Source: Aureibaculum flavum
GTDB lineage: Bacteria > Bacteroidota > Bacteroidia > Flavobacteriales > Flavobacteriaceae
Reading direction: 5' to 3'
Assembly (NCBI RefSeq): GCF_016406085.1
Contig: NZ_JAEHFJ010000003.1
Coordinates: 498,288-562,287, forward strand
DNA: 64,000 bases
Made by a program: the position numbers and the translations under genes. Below the pieces are notes generated by a model. The model searched no databases. It saw only the letters and a program-made list of their open reading frames with translations, and was not told the DNA's origin. Position 1 is the first letter of the stretch. Each line of letters begins with the position of its first letter. Below, one piece after another: positions 7,826 to 16,382 of the stretch.

Positions 7826-10462
7826 ATGAAAAAAATATTTAAAATATTAGGGATACTTTTAGTTGTTTTAATAGCGGCAGTAATTATTATTCCCATAGTT
7901 TTTGAAGGAAAAATAATAGAATTGGTAAAGAAAACAGCCAACAATAATTTGAATGCTACATTAGAATTTGAAGATGCTGATTTAAGTATTTGGAGTAGTT
8001 TTCCGAGTGCTGAAGTTTCATTATACAAAACTTCATTGGTAAATAAGGCTCCTTTCGAAGGTGATACTTTATTTAAGGCAAAATCAATTAATTTAAAATT
8101 ACCAATAGGTCAATTGTTTAAAAGTAATTCTGATATTAGCATTACTACATTTGCAATAGATGGTGCAAAATTAGCGGTTAAAATTGATGAAAATGGAAAT
8201 GCTAATTATGATATTGCAAAAGAAACTGAAACGGAAACAACTTCAACTACTGAGTCAGATCCTTTACAGTTGCAATTAGAGGGGTATAGTATTACCAACA
8301 GTGAAATTTCCTATACAGATGCTTCAAGTAAAATGTCGTTTTCATTAAAAGAGTTTAATCATAAAGGAGAAGGCAATTTGTCGGCAGCAACCTCTAAATT
8401 AGATACAAAAACGGATGGATTAATTTCATTTGAAATGGATAGTGTCGCTTATTTTAACAACAATAAAATTGATTTACAAGCTTTAATTGGTATTGATTTA
8501 AATGAAAATAAATTCAGCTTTTTAGAAAACAAGGCATTGATTAATCAATTGCCGCTAGTTTTTGATGGTTTTGTTAAAATTAATGATAACAATCAAGAAG
8601 TGGCTATCAATTTTAAAACGCCATCATCAGATTTTAAGAACTTTTTAGCGTTAATACCTGAGGTATATTCTAAAAATATTGAAGGGGTAACAACTACAGG
8701 TAATTTTGACGTTACAGGTAATTTTGAGGGGGTGGTTGACGACACACACATTCCGAAGTTTAATATCATAATTAATTCGGATAATGCTTCTTTTAAGTAT
8801 CCTGACTTGCCAAAATCATTGGAAAACATCAACATAAATACAAAGATTGCAAATGAAACAGGTTTGGTCAAAGATACCTATGTAAATGTTGACACCTTAT
8901 CTTTCCGAATCGACAAAGAGATATTTAATGCGTCTGCTCAATTATCAGAAGTAACCGAAAACATGAAGGTTAAAGCTCATTTGGATGGGAAAATAAACTT
9001 GGCGAATTTAGAAAAGGTATATCCTGCGGAAGCTGTAAAAGATTTGAAAGGAAATTTATCCATAAATGCCAATACTGCTTTTGACATGAATTCTATAGAA
9101 AAAGGAAATTATGAAAACACGAGAACATCAGGTACTTTTTCATTGCAGAATTTTGAATATGTATCTGCAGAGCTGAGTGATAAATTAATAATTGATAAAA
9201 CCTCATTAACGTTAAATCCCAAATCTGTAAAACTTAATAGTTTTGATGCTAAATTGGGGAAAACAGACATTCAAGCCACGGGTAGTATAGATAATTTAAT
9301 TGGTTTTTTCTTCAATAAAGAAGACATGGAAGGCCGTTTTTCTTTGAACTCTAATACGTTTTCGGTGAATGATTTTATGGTGGCTGAGGCAAGTGAAAAA
9401 GAAGGAGAAAAGAAAAAAGAAACCCCAATTGCAGCAACTGAGAGTATTAAAATACCCTCTTTTTTAAACTGTACTATTGATGCAAAAGCAAATACGGTTT
9501 TGTATGATAACTTAACATTGAAAAATGTATCAGGTACGTTGTTAATTAAAGATCAAACAGCTACGTTAAAAAACATGAAATCCAATCTTTTTAATGGTAT
9601 CATTGGTTTTGATGGAAATGTATCTACGAAGTCCGCAACACCAACTTTTGCAATGAATTTGGACATGAAAAGCTTAAATATTGATGAATCTTTTAAGCAA
9701 TTGAGTTTGTTAGAAGCATTGGCACCAATTGCCAACATAATTCAAGGAAAATTAAATACAACTATTAGCCTTTCAGGATTTTTAAATAATGATTTTACAC
9801 CCAATTTGAGCACTTTGTCTGGTAAGGCTGCTGCAGAGTTATTGAGTTCAAAGCTTTCATCAGAAAACTCTCCATTGATACAGAAGTTAGAAGACCAACT
9901 CACCTTTTTAGATGCTAAAAAATTGAATTTAGACGATTTAAAAACAGCGTTGTCATTTAAAGATGGTAAAGTAGAGGTACATCCTTTTTCTATTAATTAT
10001 GAAGATATTAAAATTGACATTAGTGGTGGTCATGGTTTTGATAATACATTAGGTTATAAAGCGGTTGTAAATGTGCCAGCTAAGTATTTAGGGACGGATG
10101 TAACAAAGTTGTTAGCACAATTAAAAGAAGAAGACAGTGAAAACATTAAAATACCAGTTAATGCTTTGATTTCGGGTAGTTTTAAGAATCCTACGGTTAA
10201 AACGGATATGAAATCAGCTGTGACTGATTTAACGAAGCAGTTGGTGGCACAACAAAAAGATAAATTGATTGAGAAAGGAAAAGATAAGGTCGGCGATGCA
10301 TTAAAAGATTTGCTTGGTGGTAAAGAAAAAACTAAGGATTCAACAGTTGTTTCTACTGATTCAGTAGCGAAACCTACACCGAAACCTACAGTTGAAGATG
10401 TAGCAAAAGATGCTCTGAAAGGTCTTTTTGGTAAGAAAAAGAAGAAGGATACTGTAAACTAA
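7826..10462 (+). CDS. AsmA-family protein
   Basis: An 878-residue envelope protein with one N-terminal membrane anchor (about residues 5-28, ILGILLVVLIAAVIIIPIVF) and a very long extracytoplasmic region of repeating beta-strand segments, as in the AsmA/TamB/YhdP group. Characteristic pieces are ADLSIWSSFPSAEVSLYKTSLVNKAP near residue 50, and the AsmA C-terminal region with LDMKSLNIDESFKQLS and GKLNTTISLSGFL around residues 615-655. The last 80 residues are low-complexity and Lys/Asp-rich. Proteins of this group form hydrophobic grooves linking inner and outer membranes and are implicated in lipid transport; the precise role here is inference. The gene stands alone, convergent with gldA. Confidence 0.85.
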   Translation: MKKIFKILGILLVVLIAAVIIIPIVFEGKIIELVKKTANNNLNATLEFEDADLSIWSSFPSAEVSLYKTSLVNKAPFEGDTLFKAKSINLKLPIGQLFKSNSDISITTFAIDGAKLAVKIDENGNANYDIAKETETETTSTTESDPLQLQLEGYSITNSEISYTDASSKMSFSLKEFNHKGEGNLSAATSKLDTKTDGLISFEMDSVAYFNNNKIDLQALIGIDLNENKFSFLENKALINQLPLVFDGFVKINDNNQEVAINFKTPSSDFKNFLALIPEVYSKNIEGVTTTGNFDVTGNFEGVVDDTHIPKFNIIINSDNASFKYPDLPKSLENININTKIANETGLVKDTYVNVDTLSFRIDKEIFNASAQLSEVTENMKVKAHLDGKINLANLEKVYPAEAVKDLKGNLSINANTAFDMNSIEKGNYENTRTSGTFSLQNFEYVSAELSDKLIIDKTSLTLNPKSVKLNSFDAKLGKTDIQATGSIDNLIGFFFNKEDMEGRFSLNSNTFSVNDFMVAEASEKEGEKKKETPIAATESIKIPSFLNCTIDAKANTVLYDNLTLKNVSGTLLIKDQTATLKNMKSNLFNGIIGFDGNVSTKSATPTFAMNLDMKSLNIDESFKQLSLLEALAPIANIIQGKLNTTISLSGFLNNDFTPNLSTLSGKAAAELLSSKLSSENSPLIQKLEDQLTFLDAKKLNLDDLKTALSFKDGKVEVHPFSINYEDIKIDISGGHGFDNTLGYKAVVNVPAKYLGTDVTKLLAQLKEEDSENIKIPVNALISGSFKNPTVKTDMKSAVTDLTKQLVAQQKDKLIEKGKDKVGDALKDLLGGKEKTKDSTVVSTDSVAKPTPKPTVEDVAKDALKGLFGKKKKKDTVN

Positions 10463-10504
10463 TTGCTAATAATTTCTACCCTTGGGGGAGGTTAGGAGGA
10501 GTTT

Positions 10505-11398
10505 CTATTTCGTAAGACTTCTAAATAGACTTTCTAAATCTTGATTTTTTATAGAAGATTGCAGTAGCTTTAATCCATTATCATGAGCAAAGTCAAAAAT
10601 AGCAGGACGCATGTCTTTACTAGTGTTAAAAGTAAGTTTCCAGATGTTATCATGGACATTTTCAATGTTTTTCAATTTCGGAATCTGATTGATTAATTGA
10701 GGCTCAACACGTAAATCAAATTCAACTTCAATAACTTGTTCTTTATCAGACTTAAGTTCATTCAGTTTTTTATCAGTTACAATTTGTCCTTTATTAATAA
10801 TAATTACCCGGTCGCACACGGCTTCAACTTCTTGCATAATATGCGTTGAAAACAATACCGTTTTTGTTTTGCCAATTTCTTTAATCAATCCTCTTATTTC
10901 AACCAATTGATTTGGGTCTAATCCTGTAGTTGGCTCATCTAAAATGAGTACTTCAGGGTCATGCAATAACGCAGCTGCTAAACCAACTCGTTGACGATAA
11001 CCTTTAGACAATTGGCTAATTTTTTTGTGAGCTTCAGGTGTTAAACCAACTTGCTCAATTACCTCTTGAATTCTTGATTTAGTAATAGTATGTATAGAAG
11101 CATTAAACTGTATGTATTCTTTTACATACATGTCTAAATACAATGGGTTGTGTTCAGGTAAATACCCAACAGACTGTTTCACCGACATGGGTTCAGTGGC
11201 TACATTATGTCCGTTTACGATAACTACCCCATCAGAAGCATTGATGTAAGTTGTAATAATCTTCATCATCGTAGATTTACCAGCACCATTAGGTCCTAAA
11301 AAGCCTACAATTTCACCAGAGTTTATTTTAAAACTAATACCGTCTAAGGCTTTTTGTGCTCCGTAAGTTTTGCTAATGTTTTGTACTTCTATTGACAT
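10505..11398 (-). CDS. gldA: Gliding motility ABC transporter ATP-binding protein GldA
   Basis: A 297-residue ATPase with Walker A GPNGAGKST (residues 35-43), the signature LSKGYRQRVG, Walker B VLILDEPTTGLDP and a switch histidine in VLFSTHIMQE. The start, the QSVGYLPEHNPLYLDMYVKEYIQF stretch and the extra C-terminal domain of about 90 residues fit GldA of Flavobacterium, the cytoplasmic subunit working with the membrane proteins GldF and GldG. Loss of this transporter affects gliding in F. johnsoniae. gldF and gldG are not in this window; in many flavobacteria gldA is also unlinked from them. It is transcribed divergently from the lipoprotein hydrolase gene at 11471. Confidence 0.9.
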   Translation of the reverse strand: MSIEVQNISKTYGAQKALDGISFKINSGEIVGFLGPNGAGKSTMMKIITTYINASDGVVIVNGHNVATEPMSVKQSVGYLPEHNPLYLDMYVKEYIQFNASIHTITKSRIQEVIEQVGLTPEAHKKISQLSKGYRQRVGLAAALLHDPEVLILDEPTTGLDPNQLVEIRGLIKEIGKTKTVLFSTHIMQEVEAVCDRVIIINKGQIVTDKKLNELKSDKEQVIEVEFDLRVEPQLINQIPKLKNIENVHDNIWKLTFNTSKDMRPAIFDFAHDNGLKLLQSSIKNQDLESLFRSLTK

Positions 11399-11445
11399 GA
11401 TGATAGTTTAGTTTACAAAGAAACAAATCTTTTCTAAAATTTCGA

Positions 11446-11453
11446 TACTTTTG
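11446..11453 (+). promoter_or_regulatory. Candidate -7 box of the lipoprotein hydrolase gene
   Basis: TACTTTTG matches TAnnTTTG exactly and lies 18 bases before the ATG at 11471. No TTG is visible at the -33 spacing. Confidence 0.4.
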
Positions 11454-11470
11454 AACCAATTGCTTTAAGA

Positions 11471-12349
11471 ATGAATGAAATAGTTAAATATATTTACAAA
11501 AAACAGTCTCTAATCTTGTCAATATTGTTATTGATGATGTTAAGTTCTTGCTTTACTTTTAAGGTTAGTGATAGAAAAATTGAAAATAAGTTTAGAAAAG
11601 AAAATCTAAAGGCTAAGATTTATTATGAAGATTATAGCGGAAAAAGAATCCGATTCATTGCGAGTAAAACAATTGATAAATCGTTACCAACGATTCTATT
11701 TATTCATGGAGCACCTGGAGCTGGTAAAGATTATTTTAAATATTTAGCAGATATTGATCTTAATAAAAAAGCCAATTTAATAACCGTTGACCGCTTGGGT
11801 TATGGGTATTCCGATTATGGAAATGCGGAAACGTCAATCACATCACAAGCCGAAAGTATTTATACAATTATTGAAAACGAGCAACTTCATGATGTAATAC
11901 TAGTAAGCTGGTCTTATGGAGTTGCAATTGCTGGAAAAATGAATTATTTACATCCAACTATTTCTGATAATTTAATGGTCGCTGGAGCAGTTTCTCCAAA
12001 AGATGAAAAATTTTTTGCAATAGGTAAACTGGCACATTGGAAAGGCACACGATGGCTTTTTTCAAAGGCTTTGAGAGTCTCAGACCGAGAAAAATGGACA
12101 CATATAGATGAATTAAATAAAATGTCAGAAGATTGGCAACATATTAAAACACCAATTACTTACTATCATGGTACCAAAGATAAAATTGTACCCTATATAA
12201 ATATGGAGTTTATAGTGTCTAAAGTCCCTGATAAATATCTCGACACGGTCACCGTAAAAAATGCCAACCATTTTATTTTGTTTAAAAATTACGATTTGAT
12301 AAAAAGAAAGTTGTTAAATCTGATTGACGAAAAACAGAGTTCTAACTAA
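11471..12349 (+). CDS. Lipoprotein alpha/beta hydrolase
   Basis: A 292-residue protein. Its N-terminal hydrophobic segment ends in the lipobox LLMMLSSC, with the lipidated cysteine at residue 27, so it should be anchored in the envelope facing the periplasm or cell surface. The body is an alpha/beta-hydrolase fold: oxyanion-hole segment LFIHGAPGAGKD, LITVDRLGYGYSD, nucleophile elbow with Ser flanked as S-W-S-Y-G (the usual first Gly is replaced by Ser), acid in YHGTKDKIVPY and catalytic His in KNANHFILFK. The substrate cannot be told from sequence; esterase- or lipase-like activity is plausible. The start has overlapping ATGs; the ATG at 11471 gives the full signal. A short hairpin at 12387-12404 follows. 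Confidence 0.8.
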   Translation: MNEIVKYIYKKQSLILSILLLMMLSSCFTFKVSDRKIENKFRKENLKAKIYYEDYSGKRIRFIASKTIDKSLPTILFIHGAPGAGKDYFKYLADIDLNKKANLITVDRLGYGYSDYGNAETSITSQAESIYTIIENEQLHDVILVSWSYGVAIAGKMNYLHPTISDNLMVAGAVSPKDEKFFAIGKLAHWKGTRWLFSKALRVSDREKWTHIDELNKMSEDWQHIKTPITYYHGTKDKIVPYINMEFIVSKVPDKYLDTVTVKNANHFILFKNYDLIKRKLLNLIDEKQSSN

Positions 12350-12386
12350 TTGTTATATTTAATTATTAATTTTATGCCTAATTGTC

Positions 12387-12404
12387 AGCCAAATTAAATT
12401 GGCT
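12387..12404 (+). terminator. Weak hairpin between the hydrolase and ABC exporter genes
   Basis: AGCCAA/TTGGCT 6-bp stem with loop ATTAAA, followed by CGGTTTTAG. It could be a weak terminator for the upstream gene or an operator for the next one. Confidence 0.3.
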
Positions 12405-12426
12405 CGGTTTTAGTCAATAAGGTAGC

Positions 12427-14166
12427 ATGAGTAAAAAAGAGAAAGTATCGTTTGCATGGGCATTTAAAGAATTTATTTGGCCGAGAAGAAAAATTGTATC
12501 TATTGGATTAATATTAATAATTTTGAAGAGTTTGGCGGGTTTAGTGATACCACTTCAGACCAAAACATTAATTGATGATGTGGTACCAAACAAAGATATG
12601 AGTGGGTTATACACACTAATTATAATTGTGGTGTGTGCATTATTAATTCAAGCAGTTACCTCTTTTTCTTTAACACGTTTACTAAGTGTAGAGGCTCAAC
12701 ATTTAATATCATTATTACGAGCAAAAGTGCAACGTAAATTATTAAAATTACCTATAAATTTTTTCGATAATAATAAATCTGGAGCCTTGGTTTCTCGCGT
12801 AATGACGGATGTTGAAGGTGTTCGAAACCTGGTAGGAACAGGGTTGGTGCAGCTTATAGGTGGTTCAATAACAGCCATATTATCTTTTGTATGGTTACTT
12901 AAAATAAATGCCACAATGACATTAGTCGTGTTGGTACCTGTGCTGATTTTTGCAGTTGTTATGCTTAAAGCCTTTGGTGTAATTCGTCCCATTTTTAAGG
13001 CCCGTGGAAAAATTAATGCAGAGGTAACAGGTCGTCTTACAGAAACGCTTAACGGAGTTCGAGTCATCAAAGGGTTTAATGCTGAAGAACAAGAAAATAA
13101 GACCTTTGAAGAAGGGGTTGATAAATTATTTCAAAATGTAAAAAAGAGCTTGACTGCTACCGCTATAATTACAAGTTCCTCTACATTTCTAATTGGATTA
13201 GCATCTGCTGGAATCATGGGGTTAGGTGGTTATTATATCATGGGGGGCTCAATGACATTGGGTGATTTTGTTCAGTTTACCTTATTGTTAGGGTTTATGG
13301 TTGCACCAATAGTTCAGATGAGTAATATTGGGAGTCAGCTTACTGAAGCCATGGCGGGTTTAGATCGTACACAAGAGTTGATGAATATGACGGAAGAAGA
13401 TGATCCGGAAAAGAGAACGATTGTTTTAGAGGATATAAAAGGAGATATTGTTTTTGATAATGTGTCTTTTAGTTATGAAGAAAATAAGGAAGTGCTTCAC
13501 AATATTTCATTAAACGCTTCTTCTGGAAGTGTTACGGCATTAGTTGGTTCTTCAGGTTCAGGTAAAAGTACCATTGCAGGATTAGCAGCCACCTTTTTAA
13601 ATCCTGTTGAAGGGAAAATCACACTTGACGGTGAAGATTTAGCTAAGGTAAACCTAAACAGCTTTAGAAAGCATTTAGCTGTGGTTTTACAAGATGATTT
13701 TTTATATGAAGGTACTATTAGAGAAAATATTTTATTTCCAAGGCCAGATGCTACAGAAGAAGAATTATTAGCCGCTGTAAAAGGAGCTTATGTAAATGAG
13801 TTTACCGATCGATTTGATGAAGGTTTAGAAACAGTAATTGGCGAGCGAGGTGTAAAATTATCAGGAGGCCAACGCCAACGAATTTCTATTGCTAGAGCTT
13901 TATTGGCAGATCCGAAAGTTATAATTTTAGATGAAGCTACTTCTAATTTAGATACCGAAAGTGAATCGTACATTCAAAAAAGTTTAGGTGTTTTAATGCA
14001 AGACCGAACAACTTTTGTAATTGCTCATAGGCTAAGCACCATCCAAAAAGCAGATCAAATTTTAGTTATAGAAGATGGAAATATAGTAGAACAAGGCAAG
14101 CATGACGAGCTTATCGCTAAAAAAGGCAGATATTTTGATTTATATACTTATCAAAGTAGAATATAA
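12427..14166 (+). CDS. ABC exporter, fused permease and ATPase (MsbA-like)
   Basis: A 579-residue half-transporter that should act as a homodimer in the inner membrane. Residues about 20-310 form the six-helix exporter membrane domain. The nucleotide-binding domain follows from about 345, with Walker A GSSGSGKST (374-382), Q-loop VVLQDDFLYEG, signature LSGGQRQRIS, Walker B VIILDEATSNLD and H-loop VIAHRLST. This is the arrangement of lipid A flippase MsbA and of multidrug exporters, and sequence alone does not separate these. It is probably monocistronic. Its stop lies 10 bases from the end of the convergent sigma gene, and no terminator is visible in that gap. Confidence 0.9.
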   Translation: MSKKEKVSFAWAFKEFIWPRRKIVSIGLILIILKSLAGLVIPLQTKTLIDDVVPNKDMSGLYTLIIIVVCALLIQAVTSFSLTRLLSVEAQHLISLLRAKVQRKLLKLPINFFDNNKSGALVSRVMTDVEGVRNLVGTGLVQLIGGSITAILSFVWLLKINATMTLVVLVPVLIFAVVMLKAFGVIRPIFKARGKINAEVTGRLTETLNGVRVIKGFNAEEQENKTFEEGVDKLFQNVKKSLTATAIITSSSTFLIGLASAGIMGLGGYYIMGGSMTLGDFVQFTLLLGFMVAPIVQMSNIGSQLTEAMAGLDRTQELMNMTEEDDPEKRTIVLEDIKGDIVFDNVSFSYEENKEVLHNISLNASSGSVTALVGSSGSGKSTIAGLAATFLNPVEGKITLDGEDLAKVNLNSFRKHLAVVLQDDFLYEGTIRENILFPRPDATEEELLAAVKGAYVNEFTDRFDEGLETVIGERGVKLSGGQRQRISIARALLADPKVIILDEATSNLDTESESYIQKSLGVLMQDRTTFVIAHRLSTIQKADQILVIEDGNIVEQGKHDELIAKKGRYFDLYTYQSRI

Positions 14167-14176
14167 GCGATAAAAA

Positions 14177-14773
14177 TTAAGATGTTTTATTATTAGGAAA
14201 CAGCAAGAATAAGATACTACTTGTTTTTTTGCCAATTTTTTTTCTAATGATACAATAGGCTTTTGAAATATGAGCTTCTACAGTTTTAATGGAGATCTCT
14301 AAATATTCAGATATCTCCATATTTGTAAGACCATCTTCCTTACTTAATAGAAAAACTTTTTTACATTTTTTTGGTAAGTTTTGGATTTCTTGGGTTACAA
14401 TTGACATTAAGGTTTCAATTGTTTTTTCATCCGTTTCATTTATTACCTCATTTAAGGCTTGAGCATATTTATTTTCTAAATCTTTGGTGGACTGATTCTT
14501 CCAATATTGCCTAATAAACTCATTGTATGTAGCCGTATATAAAAAATTATTAATGGAAAGATTTGAATCGAGTTTATCTCGAAAAATCCAAACATTTAAA
14601 AAAACATTTTGTAATACGTCTTTTGCAAGCGGTTTATTATTTGTGAGCGAAAAAGCATAGATGAACAACTTTTTATGAAATTTTTCAATTAAATGAGAAT
14701 AGGCTTTCTCATCTCCTTGCTTAAGAGATTCAATTAAATAGGTATTATCTTCAAAATTAGTATTCAAATTCAT
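14177..14773 (-). CDS. ECF RNA polymerase sigma factor of the PUL
   Basis: A 198-residue sigma-70 family protein of the ECF type with region 2 at about residues 25-95 (LIEKFHKKLFIYAFSLTNN, AKDVLQNVFLNVWIFRDKL) and region 4 at about 130-185, whose helix-turn-helix reads EDGLTNMEISEYLEISIKTVEAHISKA. This is the Bacteroidota expansion group that pairs with FecR anti-sigma proteins. Its partner FecR is encoded divergently at 15121, not in tandem as is most common, and the SusC at 16383 carries the STN domain needed to signal to FecR. The expected role is to switch on the SusCD/enzyme genes when the glycan is bound outside. A housekeeping-type promoter lies at 14791-14825. Confidence 0.9.
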   Translation of the reverse strand: MNLNTNFEDNTYLIESLKQGDEKAYSHLIEKFHKKLFIYAFSLTNNKPLAKDVLQNVFLNVWIFRDKLDSNLSINNFLYTATYNEFIRQYWKNQSTKDLENKYAQALNEVINETDEKTIETLMSIVTQEIQNLPKKCKKVFLLSKEDGLTNMEISEYLEISIKTVEAHISKAYCIIRKKIGKKTSSILFLLFPNNKTS

Positions 14774-14790
14774 AAATAAGATTAGTCACT

Positions 14791-14825
14791 CAAATGTAAA
14801 GTTTTTAAATATTTTATTTTTCCAA
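14791..14825 (-). promoter_or_regulatory. Candidate promoter of the ECF sigma gene
   Basis: On the minus strand TTG (14823-14825) precedes TACATTTG (14791-14798, exact TAnnTTTG) by 24 bases, one more than the usual maximum, and 18 bases before the ATG. It is consistent with basal expression of the sigma factor by the primary sigma. Confidence 0.45.
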
Positions 14826-15120
14826 AACATCTAAAAATAAGAATTGAAATCAGTTAAAATCAATAGTTTCAAATTCTAAATTTAGTTCCTTAAAAACGAA
14901 TCTATCCCTTGCTATTACTAATAGTTTTAAAAAATATAATAATCAAAATTCAAAATAAAAAATAATGAAATATTTTGGCATTATTATAATCGATTTCGTA
15001 AAAATATTTATTCAAAAATAGTGATTTCATTTTTTTTAATCCTCTAATCGTTAAAAAAAAGTTAAAAAAACATAGGGTATTTAAAATGGGGTGGTTAATT
15101 ATAATAACTAAACTATCCGA
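14826..15120. other. Divergent intergenic region between the sigma gene and fecR
   Basis: This very AT-rich stretch completes the 347-base gap between the two divergent genes. I see no open frame or strong hairpin. It carries homopolymeric A/T runs and, near its right end, a candidate ECF-type element at 15074-15100. Confidence 0.6.
15074..15100 (+). promoter_or_regulatory. Candidate ECF-dependent promoter upstream of fecR
   Basis: AGGGTA (15074-15079), followed by TTTAAAATGGGGTGGTTAAT about 40 bases before the fecR ATG. G-rich elements stand out in this AT-rich gap, and an AGGG-containing element upstream of ECF-regulated PUL genes is what I would expect from memory. No canonical TAnnTTTG box is present. 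Low certainty. Confidence 0.3.
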
Positions 15121-16290
15121 ATGATTTCTAATAAAGCAGAAAATCTCATTGTAAAATATATTAACAAAGCTGCCAATGCAGAAGAGTTAGATCAATTGAG
15201 AGATTGGATAAAAAAACCAAACAATTACAAAGTTTTTAAAGAGTTTGTTCGAACACATTATTCCATTTTATATACGCTGGAAAATCAAGATAAGCTTGAT
15301 GCAAAGGAAGTATTGTTGCAAAGAATTAGTAAGGACAAATCTGTTATTAAACAAAAAAGAATTAGATCTTTTATTAAGTATGCGGCAGCAGCCATCTTCG
15401 TTTTAGGGCTAAGCTATTACTATCAACAAGGCTATCTAACTAATACACCTACTCCAAATATATCTGAGGATACTGCTCCTATAATTATTGAACCTGGTTC
15501 TAATAAGGCAGTACTTACGTTGGAAGATGGGTCTAATATTACATTGGGCAAAGGCAAAAATTACCAATCTGAAAATGTCAACAGTAATGGAGAAAAATTG
15601 GCTTATTCTTCTGAGGCAAAAACAAAACACAAAATAGTTTACAATTACCTTACTATTCCTCGTGGTGGTCAGTTTTATTTAAAGCTATCTGATGATACTG
15701 AAGTATGGCTTAATTCTGCAAGCCAATTAAAATATCCTGTACATTTTACTAAAGGAAAGACAAGAGAAGTAGAACTAGTTTATGGTGAAGCTTACTTTGC
15801 CGTTTCTCCAAGTTCTAATCACAATGGATCTAGATTTAATTTAATTTGTAATGAACAAGAAGTTGAAGTTATTGGTACACAATTTAACGTAAAGGCTTAT
15901 AAGGAAGAAAGAAATATATATACAACCCTTGTAGAAGGTAAAATTGATTTAAACGTAGATGATACGAAAAAAAGATTAAGACCCGATGAGCAATTAAATC
16001 TTAATCTTGATACAAATACATTCACCGTCAAAAAAATAGATGTTTATAATGAAATTTCGTGGAAGGAAGGTGTTTTTAGTTTTGAAGGTAAACCGTTGAA
16101 AGATATTGTTACCATACTTTCTCGTTGGTATGATGTTGAATTTATTTTTGAAAATAAAGCTGCTCAAGAAAAACGATTTAATGGATCGCTTAGAAAGGAT
16201 GTAAGCATAAATGAGGTACTCAATATTGTTAAAAATTTTGGAATAATTAAAGAATATGAAATAAAGAATAAGATAGTATTATTAAAATAA
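15121..16290 (+). CDS. FecR-family anti-sigma factor
   Basis: A 389-residue inner-membrane protein. The N-terminal cytoplasmic part (residues 1-80) should bind the ECF sigma. A single membrane span lies at about 84-101. The periplasmic FecR domain occupies about 175-280 (TIPRGGQFYLKLSDDTEVWLNS, then VELVYGEAYFAVS and VIGTQFNVKAY), and a DUF4974 domain ends the protein (FEGKPLKDIVTILSRWYDVEF, about 320-389). DUF4974 is the part thought to contact the STN domain of the SusC partner. Genetic order fecR-susC-susD and a 92-base gap containing a strong hairpin (16297-16335) link it to the transporter. It holds the sigma encoded at 14177 inactive until a signal arrives; that function is inferred from the family. 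Confidence 0.93.
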   Translation: MISNKAENLIVKYINKAANAEELDQLRDWIKKPNNYKVFKEFVRTHYSILYTLENQDKLDAKEVLLQRISKDKSVIKQKRIRSFIKYAAAAIFVLGLSYYYQQGYLTNTPTPNISEDTAPIIIEPGSNKAVLTLEDGSNITLGKGKNYQSENVNSNGEKLAYSSEAKTKHKIVYNYLTIPRGGQFYLKLSDDTEVWLNSASQLKYPVHFTKGKTREVELVYGEAYFAVSPSSNHNGSRFNLICNEQEVEVIGTQFNVKAYKEERNIYTTLVEGKIDLNVDDTKKRLRPDEQLNLNLDTNTFTVKKIDVYNEISWKEGVFSFEGKPLKDIVTILSRWYDVEFIFENKAAQEKRFNGSLRKDVSINEVLNIVKNFGIIKEYEIKNKIVLLK

Positions 16291-16296
16291 AAAAAG

Positions 16297-16335
16297 GGGA
16301 TGAAGTACTGAAATTTGGCCGTTTCACTTCATCCC
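16297..16335 (+). other. Intercistronic RNA hairpin between fecR and susC
   Basis: A perfect 10-bp stem GGGATGAAGT (16297-16306) / ACTTCATCCC (16326-16335), with a possible inner GAAA/TTTC pairing. No T run follows, so it is unlikely to terminate efficiently. It may set mRNA stability or processing so that susC is made in excess over fecR. Confidence 0.6.
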
Positions 16336-16382
16336 AGACATTATGTATTAATTAATAAGTTTAACTAACACAATTCAAATTT

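Noticed and set aside
10303-10462. Lys/Asp-rich repeat at the end of the AsmA-like gene as a DNA repeat element
   Set aside because: It is an in-frame low-complexity protein tail (KPTPKPTVEDVAKDALKG and similar), not a nucleotide repeat array.
12696-13070. 124-residue minus-strand open frame inside the ABC exporter
   Set aside because: Antisense to a clearly coding region with intact transporter motifs; no recognisable domain.
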